Below, piece after piece: positions 1-8,442 of a DNA stretch of 64,000 nucleotides. Position 1 is the stretch's first letter. Each line of letters begins with the position of its first letter. Source of the DNA: DASQEH01 sp038237745 (GTDB taxonomy: Bacteria; Actinomycetota; Actinomycetes; Propionibacteriales; Nocardioidaceae); contig JBBRYJ010000001.1 in NCBI GenBank assembly GCA_038237745.1, positions 1 through 64,000 on the forward strand, in the 5' to 3' direction. A program made the translations under genes and the position numbers. The notes under the pieces are model-generated. The model worked only from the letters and a program-made list of their open reading frames with translations, was not told where the DNA came from and made no database searches.

Positions 1-145
1 AGCCCCGCTGCGCGACCAAGCACACCACGTGGACCACCCCGGACTCAGAGGTCCGGCGGACCCTCGCGCCCCGACACCCCTCACTCCACCGCGTCGGCGA
101 TCAACTCATCCCGACCCGTCCATCGGTGGATCGAGGCTTAGGGAT

Positions 146-1282
146 CACGGGTTGGGGTGACACCACGGTGAGCCTGCGCGTAGGTGCGGGCCACGGAAGA
201 CAGTCTCTGGATTGCGAAGATCTAGAGAACAAGGAGTCATTCGGTGACCCACGAGGACATTGTGTACGACCGACGTGTGCGGCTCATCGAGCACGCCGCA
301 CGGATCGGGAACGTGAGCGAGGCCTGCCGGGTCTTCGGCGTCTCGCGCAAGACCTACTACGAGTGGCTGAAGAAGGCCGAGCACTACGGTCTCTCGGCGC
401 TGCTGCCACGCGAGCGTCGCAAGCCACACCAGCCGAATCAGATGACCTCTGAGGAGATCGCGGTCATCCTCTCCGAAGCGATCGCCAGGGCGACCCTGGG
501 CCCGCGGTCGTTGCTGCGACACCTCAAGGCCCGTGGCGTGGACCGCTCAGAGTCCGGGGTGGCGAAGGTCCTGCACCGTCACAATCTCGGCACCACCAAG
601 CAGCGGATCATCGCGTTGGCCTCGCTCACCGCAACCGAGACCGGTCAGCTGACCCGAGCCACGTTGGAGGGGCCGTTCGGGTTCTGCATGTTTGCCTCCG
701 CCCCAGGTCAGGTGGCGTCTATGGATGCCTTCTACGTCGGGCGGCTCAAGGGTGTCGGTGCGGTCTGGCAGCTCACCGCGGTCGACGTCGCGACCCGGAT
801 CGCGGTGGTCCAGCTCGTCGTGGGCGACAAGACCGCCGCCGTGACAGCGAGGCTCCTGGACCACTTGAAGAAGGCACTGCGCAAACACGGGATCACCCTG
901 TCCGCGGTCTTGACCGACAACGGGCCGGAGTTCATCGGCAAGGCGTTCCAGGCCGGGTGGGCGAGCTCGGGCTGGTCCATCACCGGATCCCGCCCAGGTC
1001 GCCGAACCACAACTCGGTCTGCGAGCGGTTCCACGGCACCGTGCTCCACGAGTTCTCCGGCCACACTTCCACCGCGGTCGGGTCGAGGACATCGACCTCC
1101 TCGATCGATCACTGCAGGCCTGGGTCGTCGACTACAACGAGCACCGTCCCAACCATGGTGACTACATGGCCGGCCGCACCCCCCAACAGGTCAAGAAGGA
1201 GCTCAAGCGCCGCATCCGGCAGACTGCAGCCTGACAACGAACCGGCATTCCCAGAGACGCCGACCTGTCACCCCAACCCGTG
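146..1282 (+). mobile_element. IS481-like insertion sequence, decayed
   Basis: A transposase reading region lies between a perfect 17-bp inverted repeat, CACGGGTTGGGGTGACA at 146-162 and its reverse complement at 1266-1282. The helix-turn-helix plus DDE integrase layout and the size of about 1.14 kb fit the IS481 family, which is family knowledge. The transposase is frameshifted, so the element is probably immobile. No target-site duplication is evident beside the repeats. The right end stops 11 bases short of the stop codon of the VOC gene, so the insertion did not break that gene. Bases 1-145 show no recognisable gene. Confidence 0.75.
244..1234 (+). pseudogene. IS481-type transposase, two frameshifts
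   Basis: The GTG start at 244 opens an N-terminal helix-turn-helix (ARIGNVSEACRVFGVSRKTY) followed by an rve-type integrase core. The catalytic acidic residues are visible in order: Asp in SMDAFYVG, Asp in LTDNGPEF and Glu in VCERFHG. Reading starts in frame 1, must change to frame 3 near 945-957 (ELGLVHHRIPPRSPNHN), and again to frame 2 near 1055 (VEDIDLLDRSLQAW), ending at TGA 1232-1234. The two shifts separate the third catalytic residue and the C-terminus from the rest, so no active DDE enzyme is made unless both shifts are sequencing errors. Confidence 0.8.
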
Positions 1283-1293
1283 GGCCGGAAGAC

Positions 1294-1764
1294 CTAGGCG
1301 TTCTGAAGCGTCTCGAAGTCTATCTTGCTCATCTTCATCAGGGCCGCCACTGCGCGCTGGGACTTTTCGGCATCTGCTCCACCCAGTAGATCGCCGAGAC
1401 CTGCGGGGATGATCTGCCACGACAGGCCGAACTTGTCCTTGAGCCAGCCACACGGTCCTTCCTCTCCACCGTCGGACAGGGCCGTCCAGAACGCGTCCAG
1501 CTCCCTCTGCGTCTCACACTCGACCTGGAACGAGACCGCCTCGTCGAAGGTGAAGTCTGGACCTCCGTTCAGAGCGACGAACGGCTGCCCGTCGAGCTCG
1601 AAGCTCACGGTCATGACCGTCCCCGCCGGTCGAGGCCCGGCTTCGCCGTAGCGGGAGACGTCGAGGATTCTGGAGTCCTTAAAGACCGAGACGTAGAAGT
1701 TCGCGGCTTCTTCGCCCTGGGTGTCGAACCATAGGCAGGGGGTGATCTTCTGCACGACTGTCAT
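1294..1764 (-). CDS. VOC superfamily protein, PhnB-like
   Basis: This 156-residue protein begins MTVVQKITPCLWFD and contains YVSVFKDSRI and a C-terminal CGWLKDKFGLSWQIIP segment, typical of the PhnB/3-demethylubiquinone-like branch of the vicinal oxygen chelate fold. Members are small cytosolic metal-binding or ligand-binding proteins whose reactions are mostly unknown. The ATG at 1764 is chosen because the conserved N-terminus starts there. GAGAGG lies directly before it, which is unusually close, so an upstream start cannot be excluded. It stands alone between the IS element and the phosphatase gene. Confidence 0.75.
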   Translation of the reverse strand: MTVVQKITPCLWFDTQGEEAANFYVSVFKDSRILDVSRYGEAGPRPAGTVMTVSFELDGQPFVALNGGPDFTFDEAVSFQVECETQRELDAFWTALSDGGEEGPCGWLKDKFGLSWQIIPAGLGDLLGGADAEKSQRAVAALMKMSKIDFETLQNA

Positions 1765-1881
1765 CCTCTCGGGGTGCTTCCACAGTGGTAGATGCGGTGT
1801 GGTTCCTGGCTGGGGTAGACCGGGGCCGGTGCGGAAACTCATCTGCTCGGGTACGGACCGTCCCACTTCAGGCGACGGAGA

Positions 1882-2991
1882 TCAGCGCCGGTGCAGCAGA
1901 ACGAGTGCCCTGTCGTCACTGTCGGAGTCGACGCTCCTGACCAGCCGGTCGGCGCCCCCGACGAAGCCGTCCGTGACCAGCCGTTGCGCTTCTCCGAGCA
2001 GTCGGTCGATTCCGTACGTCATGTCTCGCTTCGCCGTCTCGACCAGACCGTCGGTGTAGAGCAGCAGGACGTCGCCCGGCGCGAGCGCTCCTCGGTACGG
2101 TTCGTACGTCGCGCCCGGGATCAGCCCAAGCGCCGGCCCCTCGGTCCAGTACGGCGTCCAACGCCCAGATCCGGCGTGCAGCTGCACCGGAGGTGGATGT
2201 CCCGCCGAGCGCACCTCGTAGTGTCCGGTCTCAAGGTCGAGGGCGAGATGCACGGCCGTCGCGAACCCCTCGCTCCACTTCTGACGCAGCAGGTACTCGT
2301 TCGCCGTCGGAAGGAACGCGCTCTTCGAGACAGAACCCAACAAGCCCCCGAAGGCACCCGACAAGAGCAATGCCCGAGTGCCCGCCCCGACACCCTTGCC
2401 CGACACGTCTACGACCGCCACCTCCAGGAGCCGGTTGTCCTGGGTCGTTGTCGCCACCACGAGATCCCCGGCGAACGACGCTCCGCCCGCTGAGCGGATT
2501 GCCGCCTCGGAGTGCCAACCTCTGGGAAGAACAGGCAGGAGACTCGGGCCGGTCAGCCGGTCACGAAGCTCCACGAGCATCGAATCCCCGCGCACCGCGG
2601 CGACGCCCAGCCGAATCCTCCGGCGAGCGTGCCACAGTCCGATCGCCGCGGTCAGGGCGATGACCACGATCGAGGCTACGCGGAGCCTCGTCAGGACGAC
2701 GGCACGGCTCGACATCGCCAGACTGGCGCCCACCACGACATCGAGGATCAACAGTCTCCCCATCGACAAGACGTTCATCGCGAGCACCAGCGGCAGGACG
2801 TTCCACGTCAACGGCCACCACTCCGGGACGAAGTAGCTGCCGAGCAGGGTGAGCATAGATAGCAGCGCCAGGGCCACCAGCCACGTGGTCTCGTCGTCGC
2901 GCAGAAGTCTTCGCAGACCGGAGCCGAACCAGCGGCCGAGCTGTGCCCGCCGCATACGCGTGCGGAACCTCGCTGTCGGTGCATGGGCCAC
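1882..2991 (-). CDS. Membrane-anchored PP2C-type (SpoIIE/RsbU-like) phosphatase
   Basis: The 369-residue protein has an N-terminal membrane part with three or four hydrophobic segments between about residues 38 and 125, then a SpoIIE-type Ser/Thr phosphatase domain from about 155 to the end. Metal-binding landmarks are visible: FAGDLV, VVDVSGKGVGAG, LLLYTDGLVE and the terminal DSDDRALVLL. Such enzymes usually dephosphorylate anti-sigma-factor antagonists in partner-switching stress pathways; no partner genes lie nearby. The start is GTG at 2991 and no strong ribosome-binding site is visible. Family assignment is firm and the target is unknown. Confidence 0.85.
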   Translation of the reverse strand: MAHAPTARFRTRMRRAQLGRWFGSGLRRLLRDDETTWLVALALLSMLTLLGSYFVPEWWPLTWNVLPLVLAMNVLSMGRLLILDVVVGASLAMSSRAVVLTRLRVASIVVIALTAAIGLWHARRRIRLGVAAVRGDSMLVELRDRLTGPSLLPVLPRGWHSEAAIRSAGGASFAGDLVVATTTQDNRLLEVAVVDVSGKGVGAGTRALLLSGAFGGLLGSVSKSAFLPTANEYLLRQKWSEGFATAVHLALDLETGHYEVRSAGHPPPVQLHAGSGRWTPYWTEGPALGLIPGATYEPYRGALAPGDVLLLYTDGLVETAKRDMTYGIDRLLGEAQRLVTDGFVGGADRLVRSVDSDSDDRALVLLHRR

Positions 2992-3048
2992 TCGTCGAGA
3001 GTAATGGCGGTCCCTGTGTGCCGAATCGCCCGAACGTGCGGGCCTCGG

Positions 3049-3861
3049 CTACCTCCGCCGTTGGCATCGCGAGCACCAGAACAGATTGCGCCCCTCGAGC
3101 ACCTGGGTCCGGACAGTGGTGCCGCAGACATGACACGGCTGACCCTGCCTCCTGTAGACGTACACCTCTCCACCGTGGTCGTCGACTCGCACCTCGCGGC
3201 CCATCGCCTCCGGTGAGTGCTCGGGGCGCACCGTATCGATCCGGCCGGTCCGGACGCCGTACGCCATCAGCTCCACCAGGTCCGCCCACAAGGAGTTCCA
3301 GCGCCGCGTGCTGATCTCGGCACCAGGCGTGAGCGGGTGGAGCCTAGCCCGGAAGAGCGACTCTGCTCGGTACACATTGCCTACGCCGGAGAGCACCGAC
3401 TGGTCCATCAGAAGCGCTCCAATGGACTTGCTGCGCTTCTGGATGCGCGTGAAGGCACGAGTCGCGTCGGCATCGGATCGGAGTGGGTCCGGACCGAGAC
3501 GCAGCAAGATCGATGTCATCTTGTCATCGTCCACCAGCTCGCACGCGGTGGCACCACGCAGGTCCGCGTATGACGTCACGGACTCCAGACGTAGCCGCAC
3601 CGCCCCTACAGGCGGCGGCGCTGGTGCCCGGCCGATCCTGAAGGCGCCGATCAGCCCTAGATGGATGTGCACGATCCGACCATCGGCGAACCTCAGAAAC
3701 AGATGCTTCCCGGCCGACTCGGAGGACTCGAGAACCTGTCCGTCGACCAACGCAGCGCTCGCCGCGAACCGGCCCTGTGGACTCGACGCGGCGACGACCT
3801 GACCGGCGAAGGCAGTTCTCAGATCGGCGGCGAGGCGGTACAGCGTATGGCCCTCAGGCAT
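3049..3861 (-). CDS. nei: Endonuclease VIII/Fpg-family DNA glycosylase (Nei-like)
   Basis: This 270-residue protein starts MPEGHT, which supplies the Pro2 nucleophile and Glu3 of the Fpg/Nei family; the GHT continuation is the Nei form. A helix-two-turn-helix segment is seen at LMDQSVLSGVGNVYRAE and a C-terminal zinc finger at CHVC...FWCSRC. The enzyme excises oxidised bases and nicks the abasic site in base excision repair. Its ATG overlaps the rpiB stop by 8 bases (ATGCCTGA), indicating translational coupling. Order and strand match Rv2464c-Rv2465c. Confidence 0.9.
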   Translation of the reverse strand: MPEGHTLYRLAADLRTAFAGQVVAASSPQGRFAASAALVDGQVLESSESAGKHLFLRFADGRIVHIHLGLIGAFRIGRAPAPPPVGAVRLRLESVTSYADLRGATACELVDDDKMTSILLRLGPDPLRSDADATRAFTRIQKRSKSIGALLMDQSVLSGVGNVYRAESLFRARLHPLTPGAEISTRRWNSLWADLVELMAYGVRTGRIDTVRPEHSPEAMGREVRVDDHGGEVYVYRRQGQPCHVCGTTVRTQVLEGRNLFWCSRCQRRR

Positions 3862-4333
3862 CTACAGTCGGGATTTCGCCGGTCTCCTCGTAGTCGCGCA
3901 GGAGCGCGATCCGGCGCGCGTGTCGAGATTCGCCGGTGAACTCCGTCGACAAGAAGATGTCCACGAACCTGGTCGCCTCGTCGATCGAGTGCATACGCGC
4001 ACCCACCGAGATGACATTCGCGTCGTTATGCATGCGAGCGAGCTGCGCGGTCTCCTCTGACCACGCCAGCGCCGCCCTTACCCCGACAACCTTGTTGGCG
4101 GCGATCTGCTCACCGTTACCGGAGCCACCGATCACGATCCCGAGACTGCCGACATCACTTACCACCGCCTCGGCGGCATGGATACAGAACGGTGGATAGT
4201 CGTCGTCGGCGTCGTAGTCGCGGGGGCCGTGGTCGACCGTGTCGTGACCGTGGTCCGTCAGCCAGACCAGCAGTTGGTCCTTGAGCTCGAGACCAGCATG
4301 GTCGCAGCCGAGGTGAACGCGCATGGGCAGCAT
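3854..4333 (-). CDS. rpiB: Ribose-5-phosphate isomerase B
   Basis: The 159-residue protein carries GCDHAGLELK, the DADDDYPPF strand and GGSGNGEQIAANK. Glu75 and Ser71 in that last motif correspond to the mycobacterial-type RpiB active site, in which Ser replaces the Cys of the E. coli enzyme. It interconverts ribose-5-phosphate and ribulose-5-phosphate in the non-oxidative pentose phosphate pathway. The ATG at 4333 (MLPMRV) aligns with the mycobacterial N-terminus; ATG 4324 is an alternative. The gene lies 46 bases downstream of the DsbA-like gene and overlaps nei by 8 bases, so the three probably form an operon. Confidence 0.92.
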   Translation of the reverse strand: MLPMRVHLGCDHAGLELKDQLLVWLTDHGHDTVDHGPRDYDADDDYPPFCIHAAEAVVSDVGSLGIVIGGSGNGEQIAANKVVGVRAALAWSEETAQLARMHNDANVISVGARMHSIDEATRFVDIFLSTEFTGESRHARRIALLRDYEETGEIPTVDA

Positions 4334-4379
4334 GATGTCAGGTCGACCCGAGCGTTGCCCACGTGTGGCTGCGCTTTGG

Positions 4380-4991
4380 TCAGTCGAAACTGGGCGACGC
4401 CGTCCGCGTGCGCTTGAGCTCGTAGAAGCCCTCGGTGGCGGCCACCAGGCGGACGCCGTCCCACAGCTTGCCGGCAGCCTCCCCACGCGGGGTCGGTGTG
4501 ACGACCGGCCCGAAGAAGGCTACGCCCTCGACGGAGATGACGGGTGTGCCCACGTCCATCCCCACCTGGTCCATGCCAGAGTGGTGGGACTTGATGAGCT
4601 CGTCATCATACGCAGTCGACGTCATTGCGTCGGCGAGATCGACCGGAAGTCCAGCCGCCGCGAGGGCCTCCACGACCGTCTTGCGGTCGGTCTCCCTGCC
4701 CTCGTTGTGGAACCGCATCCCCAGCTCTGTGTAGAGCCGGTCGAGGACCTCGCTGCCGTGCTGCTGAGCCGCAGCGACGCACACCCGCACCGGGCCCCAC
4801 CCCTGCTCCAGCATCTCGCGGTAGTCGTCAGGGATGTCCTTGGCGGAGTTCAGGTATCCGAGACTCATCAGGTGGAAGGTCGTCGTCACGTCTCGTACCT
4901 GCTCGACCTCCTTCATCCAGCGAGAGGTCATCCACGCCCAAGGGCAGATCGGGTCGAACCAGAAGTCGGCAGTGGCCGTTGCGTCAGACAT
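4380..4991 (-). CDS. DsbA-family thioredoxin-fold oxidoreductase (Rv2466c-like)
   Basis: This 203-residue protein resembles mycothiol-dependent Rv2466c from end to end: ADFWFDPICPWAW near the N-terminus, MSLGYLN, the GWGPVRV segment, KSHHSGMDQVG, VGTPVISVEGVAFFGP and ELKRTRT at the C-terminus. The active-site motif here is CPWA rather than CPWC, so only the nucleophilic Cys is present. That points to a monothiol mechanism, with mycothiol likely resolving the intermediate (inference). The ATG at 4991 is preceded by AAGGAGAG at good spacing. Mycobacterial homologues protect against oxidative stress and reduce nitro-prodrugs. Confidence 0.88.
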   Translation of the reverse strand: MSDATATADFWFDPICPWAWMTSRWMKEVEQVRDVTTTFHLMSLGYLNSAKDIPDDYREMLEQGWGPVRVCVAAAQQHGSEVLDRLYTELGMRFHNEGRETDRKTVVEALAAAGLPVDLADAMTSTAYDDELIKSHHSGMDQVGMDVGTPVISVEGVAFFGPVVTPTPRGEAAGKLWDGVRLVAATEGFYELKRTRTASPSFD

Positions 4992-5076
4992 TGCTCTCCT
5001 TTACAAAGGCAGGTTCTGCGTACAAGGACCATCGCACGTTCGGCATTCCCGTCACGGGCATGGGAGGATTTCACTT

Positions 5077-7638
5077 ATGCCCGGAATCAACCTCACTCGT
5101 GACGAAGCTGCTGAACGCGTAGGACTGCTCCGCGTCTCCGAGTACGACGTCTCTCTCGACCTGACCACCTCGGAGACCACGTTCGGGTCGACCACCGTCC
5201 TCCGCTTCTCGTGCTCCCAGCCCGGCGCCTCGACCTTCGCGGACCTGGTCGGCGCCACCGTGCACGAGATCGCGCTCAACGGGCGAGCTGTCGACGTCGC
5301 CGCGTACGGCGACGGCCGCATACAGCTCCACGACCTGCAGACCGACAACGAGCTCAGGGTCGTCGCGGACTGCGTCTACAGCCACTCCGGCGAAGGCCTT
5401 CACCGCTTCGTCGACCCGGTCGACAAGCTGGTCTACCTGTACACCCAGTTCGAGGTCCCGGACGCCCGCAGGGTGTTCACCACGTTCGAACAGCCAGACC
5501 TCAAAGCCTCGTTCACCTTCCACGTGACGGCGCCCTCGCAGTGGCAGGTCGTCTCCAACTCCGCGACTCCCGAACCGGTCGACCTGGGACTTGGGCGCTC
5601 GACGTGGCATTTCGAGGCGACCCAGCCGATCTCGACATACGTGACCGCGCTGGTCGCCGGTGACTACGCCGCCCTCCGTGACTCCTACCGGGGCACCGGT
5701 GGCGAGATCCCGCTGGGGATCTTCGCCCGGCAGTCGCTCCTGCAGCACGTCGACGCCGAGGAGATATTCCGGGTCACGAAGCAGGGGTTCGCGTACTTCG
5801 AGAGCGCATTTGCCATGGCCTACCCGTTCGGCAAGTACGACCAGCTCTTCGTGCCGGAGTACAACATGGGCGCCATGGAGAATGTGGGCTGCGTGACCTT
5901 CCGCGACGAGTACATCTTCCGGAGCCGGCAGACGCGCGCGGCTTACGAGGGCCGGGCCAACACGATCCTGCACGAGATGGCCCACATGTGGTTCGGTGAC
6001 CTTGTCACGATGAAGTGGTGGGACGACCTCTGGCTCAACGAGTCGTTCGCGGAGTGGGCATCCCATCAGGCATCGGCGGACGCCACCGAGTACGGCGAGG
6101 CGTGGACGAGCTTCTGCAACTCGCGGAAGACGTGGGCCTACCGCCAGGACCAGCTTCCCTCGACCCACCCTATCGCCGCAGACAACTTCGATCTCGAGGC
6201 GGTCGAGGTCAACTTCGACGGCATCACGTACGCCAAGGGCGCGTCAGCGCTGCGACAGCTTGTCGCGTGGGTCGGTCAGGACGCGTTCCTCGCCGGCCTG
6301 CGGATCTACTTCTCGCGGCACGCATTCGGCAACACCGAGCTGAAGGACCTACTGGCAGCTCTCGAGGAGACCTCTGGTCGCGACCTCGGCTCGTGGGCCG
6401 AGGAGTGGCTGCAGACGTCGGGGGTCAACACGATGCGGCCCGACTTCACGGTCGACGACCAGGGACGGTTCGCCTCGTTCAGCGTCCTGCAGTCTGCCCG
6501 TCCGGAGTTCCCGACGGTGCGGCGTCACCGACTCGCGATCGGTCTCTACAACCTCAGTGAGGGCAGACTTGTCCGCAGCTCGTGCATGGAGATCGACGTC
6601 TCGGGCGGGGAGACGGCGGTCCCTGACCTCGTAGGGCGGGCGCAGCCCGACCTGGTGCTGCTCAACTTGGGCGATCTCACGTACGCCAAGGTACGTCTCG
6701 ACCAGCGGTCTCTCGCCACCCTCGTGGACCACGTCGACGGACTCGAGGATTCGCTCGACCGGGCCCTGTGCTACGGCGCCGCATGGGACATGACGCGTGA
6801 CGCCGAGATGCGAGCCTCAGACTGGCTCGACTTCGTCCTGCGTGGCATCGTCGACGAGACTGATATCACGGCCGCCCGCTCCCTCATCGTGCGGACGACA
6901 GTAGCCGTCACGGCCTTCTCCTCGCCGGAACACCGAGCCGAGCTCCGCAGGCGATGGGAGACCGGGTTGCACGACCTGATCAAGACGGCTGACCCCGGAG
7001 GGGACAAGCAGCTGGCCTTCGTGCGAGGGCTCGCAGGGGTTGCACACTCGACTGCAACGCTCGACTACATGGCCGACCTGCTCGAGGGGTCGCAGACACT
7101 CGAAGGTTTGGCTGTCGACACCGACCTGCGCTGGGAGATCCTTGCCGGCCTGGCCCGTGAAGGGCGCGCAGATGACGACCGGATCGACTCCGAGGTGAGT
7201 CGCGACCACACGATCGCCGGACAGGAGTCTGCCGCCGGCGCTCGGGCATCGATGCCGACCGCTGAGGCCAAAGCAACGGCATGGGTCAATGCCGTCGAGC
7301 GAGACGATGTGCCTAACGAGACGATGCGGAGCATCGCCCTGAGCTTCCACCAACATGGCCAGGACTCGGTGCTCGCTCCGTATGTCGACCGCTATCTCGG
7401 TGTCGCCGACACCATCTGGGAGGAGCGCGGCGTTCACCAGGCATCCACCGTCCTCGAGTACCTCTTCCCGCGCACCCTGGTCAGCCATGACACGCTCGAT
7501 AAGGTCGACGGCTGGTTGGCGGTTACCGAGGCCAACCCGGCGGCCCGGCGTCTTGTGTCGGAGGGCCGCGACGACATCGCCCGCTCTCTCGCAGCTCAGG
7601 AGCGCGACGCTGGTGGTTGGAGTCCCCGCGACTCCTGA
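5077..7638 (+). CDS. pepN: Aminopeptidase N (M1 family)
   Basis: The 853-residue zinc metallopeptidase shows the exopeptidase motif GAMEN at 265-269 and HEMAH at 299-303, with the third zinc ligand Glu322 in LWLNESFAEW. An N-terminal beta saddle and a C-terminal helical ERAP1-like region complete the usual actinobacterial length. It removes N-terminal residues from cytosolic peptides. The ATG at 5077 has GGGAGG about ten bases upstream and yields MPGINLTRDEA, the normal start of actinobacterial PepN; a longer reading upstream has no support. It is divergent from the DsbA-like gene. Confidence 0.95.
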   Translation: MPGINLTRDEAAERVGLLRVSEYDVSLDLTTSETTFGSTTVLRFSCSQPGASTFADLVGATVHEIALNGRAVDVAAYGDGRIQLHDLQTDNELRVVADCVYSHSGEGLHRFVDPVDKLVYLYTQFEVPDARRVFTTFEQPDLKASFTFHVTAPSQWQVVSNSATPEPVDLGLGRSTWHFEATQPISTYVTALVAGDYAALRDSYRGTGGEIPLGIFARQSLLQHVDAEEIFRVTKQGFAYFESAFAMAYPFGKYDQLFVPEYNMGAMENVGCVTFRDEYIFRSRQTRAAYEGRANTILHEMAHMWFGDLVTMKWWDDLWLNESFAEWASHQASADATEYGEAWTSFCNSRKTWAYRQDQLPSTHPIAADNFDLEAVEVNFDGITYAKGASALRQLVAWVGQDAFLAGLRIYFSRHAFGNTELKDLLAALEETSGRDLGSWAEEWLQTSGVNTMRPDFTVDDQGRFASFSVLQSARPEFPTVRRHRLAIGLYNLSEGRLVRSSCMEIDVSGGETAVPDLVGRAQPDLVLLNLGDLTYAKVRLDQRSLATLVDHVDGLEDSLDRALCYGAAWDMTRDAEMRASDWLDFVLRGIVDETDITAARSLIVRTTVAVTAFSSPEHRAELRRRWETGLHDLIKTADPGGDKQLAFVRGLAGVAHSTATLDYMADLLEGSQTLEGLAVDTDLRWEILAGLAREGRADDDRIDSEVSRDHTIAGQESAAGARASMPTAEAKATAWVNAVERDDVPNETMRSIALSFHQHGQDSVLAPYVDRYLGVADTIWEERGVHQASTVLEYLFPRTLVSHDTLDKVDGWLAVTEANPAARRLVSEGRDDIARSLAAQERDAGGWSPRDS

Positions 7639-7648
7639 CCGGTGCCGC

Positions 7649-8047
7649 TCAAGGTGTATCTGTGTGGAGGCTGGTGACGGGCACAGCCAGCTGCGCCAGC
7701 TGCATGATGCCGGCGCGAAGTCCGCGGGCCAGATCTCCGGCCGCGAAAGCCGACTGCATCGTCAGCGCGGCAAGCGCCACCTGGCGGTTGGTGAGTGACC
7801 GCCGCGCTGAGGCTCCCGTGACGACTTCCAGAGCCCGCTGGACGGGGTCGACGTAGATCAAGATGCTGTTGCCCGGCCGCGGAAGCCGGGCGTGCATCAT
7901 CTCGGCCGCGCGGCGACTGTCGCCCTCGGAGGATGGACCGACGTACACCGAGAACTCTCGGCCGGAGATCCGGTCTGCCTCGTCGACGGCCTTGTCGATC
8001 TCCCTACGCTGGTCGGCGGTGAACGCCTCACCACGTGACACTGGCAC
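7649..8047 (-). CDS. DUF5130 (TPM-like) protein
   Basis: This 132-residue protein contains REFSVYVGPSSEGD, HARLPRPGNSILIYVDP and LTNRQVALAAL. These are typical of the actinobacterial DUF5130 family, which is distantly related to TPM domains. Function is unknown. It converges on pepN with a ten-base gap, as in mycobacteria (Rv2467-Rv2468c). The start is GTG at 8047, with another GTG at 8041. Its first 20 bases overlap the end of the upstream membrane-protein gene, so the two are probably co-transcribed. Confidence 0.8.
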   Translation of the reverse strand: MPVSRGEAFTADQRREIDKAVDEADRISGREFSVYVGPSSEGDSRRAAEMMHARLPRPGNSILIYVDPVQRALEVVTGASARRSLTNRQVALAALTMQSAFAAGDLARGLRAGIMQLAQLAVPVTSLHTDTP

Positions 8048-8366
8048 CGCCTGCGTCGTCGTCGGAGGACGTCTCTCGCTCGTCGCTGGGGTCCGTCGCC
8101 TGCTCCCGTCGACCTGGTCCTGCTTCCAGCCGGCGGCTGTCGTCGGGGGCCTCGAGGCCGCGGGGAAGCACCCCGAAGTGTTCCGGCTCGGCGTTCCAGT
8201 CCTGCCCCAGCCGGTATCGAGGACCCTTCGCCAACGAGGGGACCATCACCAGCAGGGAGATTCCGATGACGACCAGCAGAGGTATGCCGGCGAACACGAG
8301 CAGAGCGTGCAGCGTCGACATCGGGGGTGGGTCCAACCAGGTGATGGGAGTGTCTGCGAGGATCAC
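8028..8366 (-). CDS. Small membrane protein, possible cytochrome oxidase subunit CtaJ
   Basis: The coding region reads ITWLDPPPMSTLHALLVF, then one strong transmembrane helix (IPLLVVIGISLLVMVPSL), then RYRLGQDWNAEPEHFG and an acidic, polar tail. A small protein at this place beside DUF5130 is annotated in related actinomycetes as aa3-type cytochrome oxidase accessory subunit CtaJ; I base that on remembered synteny and the single-helix architecture, so it is tentative. The start is uncertain: GTG 8366 keeps the conserved-looking WLDPPP segment, while ATG 8321 gives a 97-residue form. The stop lies inside the DUF5130 gene. Confidence 0.55.
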   Translation of the reverse strand: MILADTPITWLDPPPMSTLHALLVFAGIPLLVVIGISLLVMVPSLAKGPRYRLGQDWNAEPEHFGVLPRGLEAPDDSRRLEAGPGRREQATDPSDERETSSDDDAGGASVTW

Positions 8367-8442
8367 ACGCCAACGGTATCGCTCAGCGACTGATGGGCGC
8401 CGTCGTGGGTGCACGGCTCGTTCGTGCCCCGACTCGGGAAGG

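Noticed and set aside
5071..6168. Long minus-strand frame inside pepN
   Set aside because: It is a codon-bias shadow rich in Arg, Gly and Val; pepN has complete catalytic motifs.
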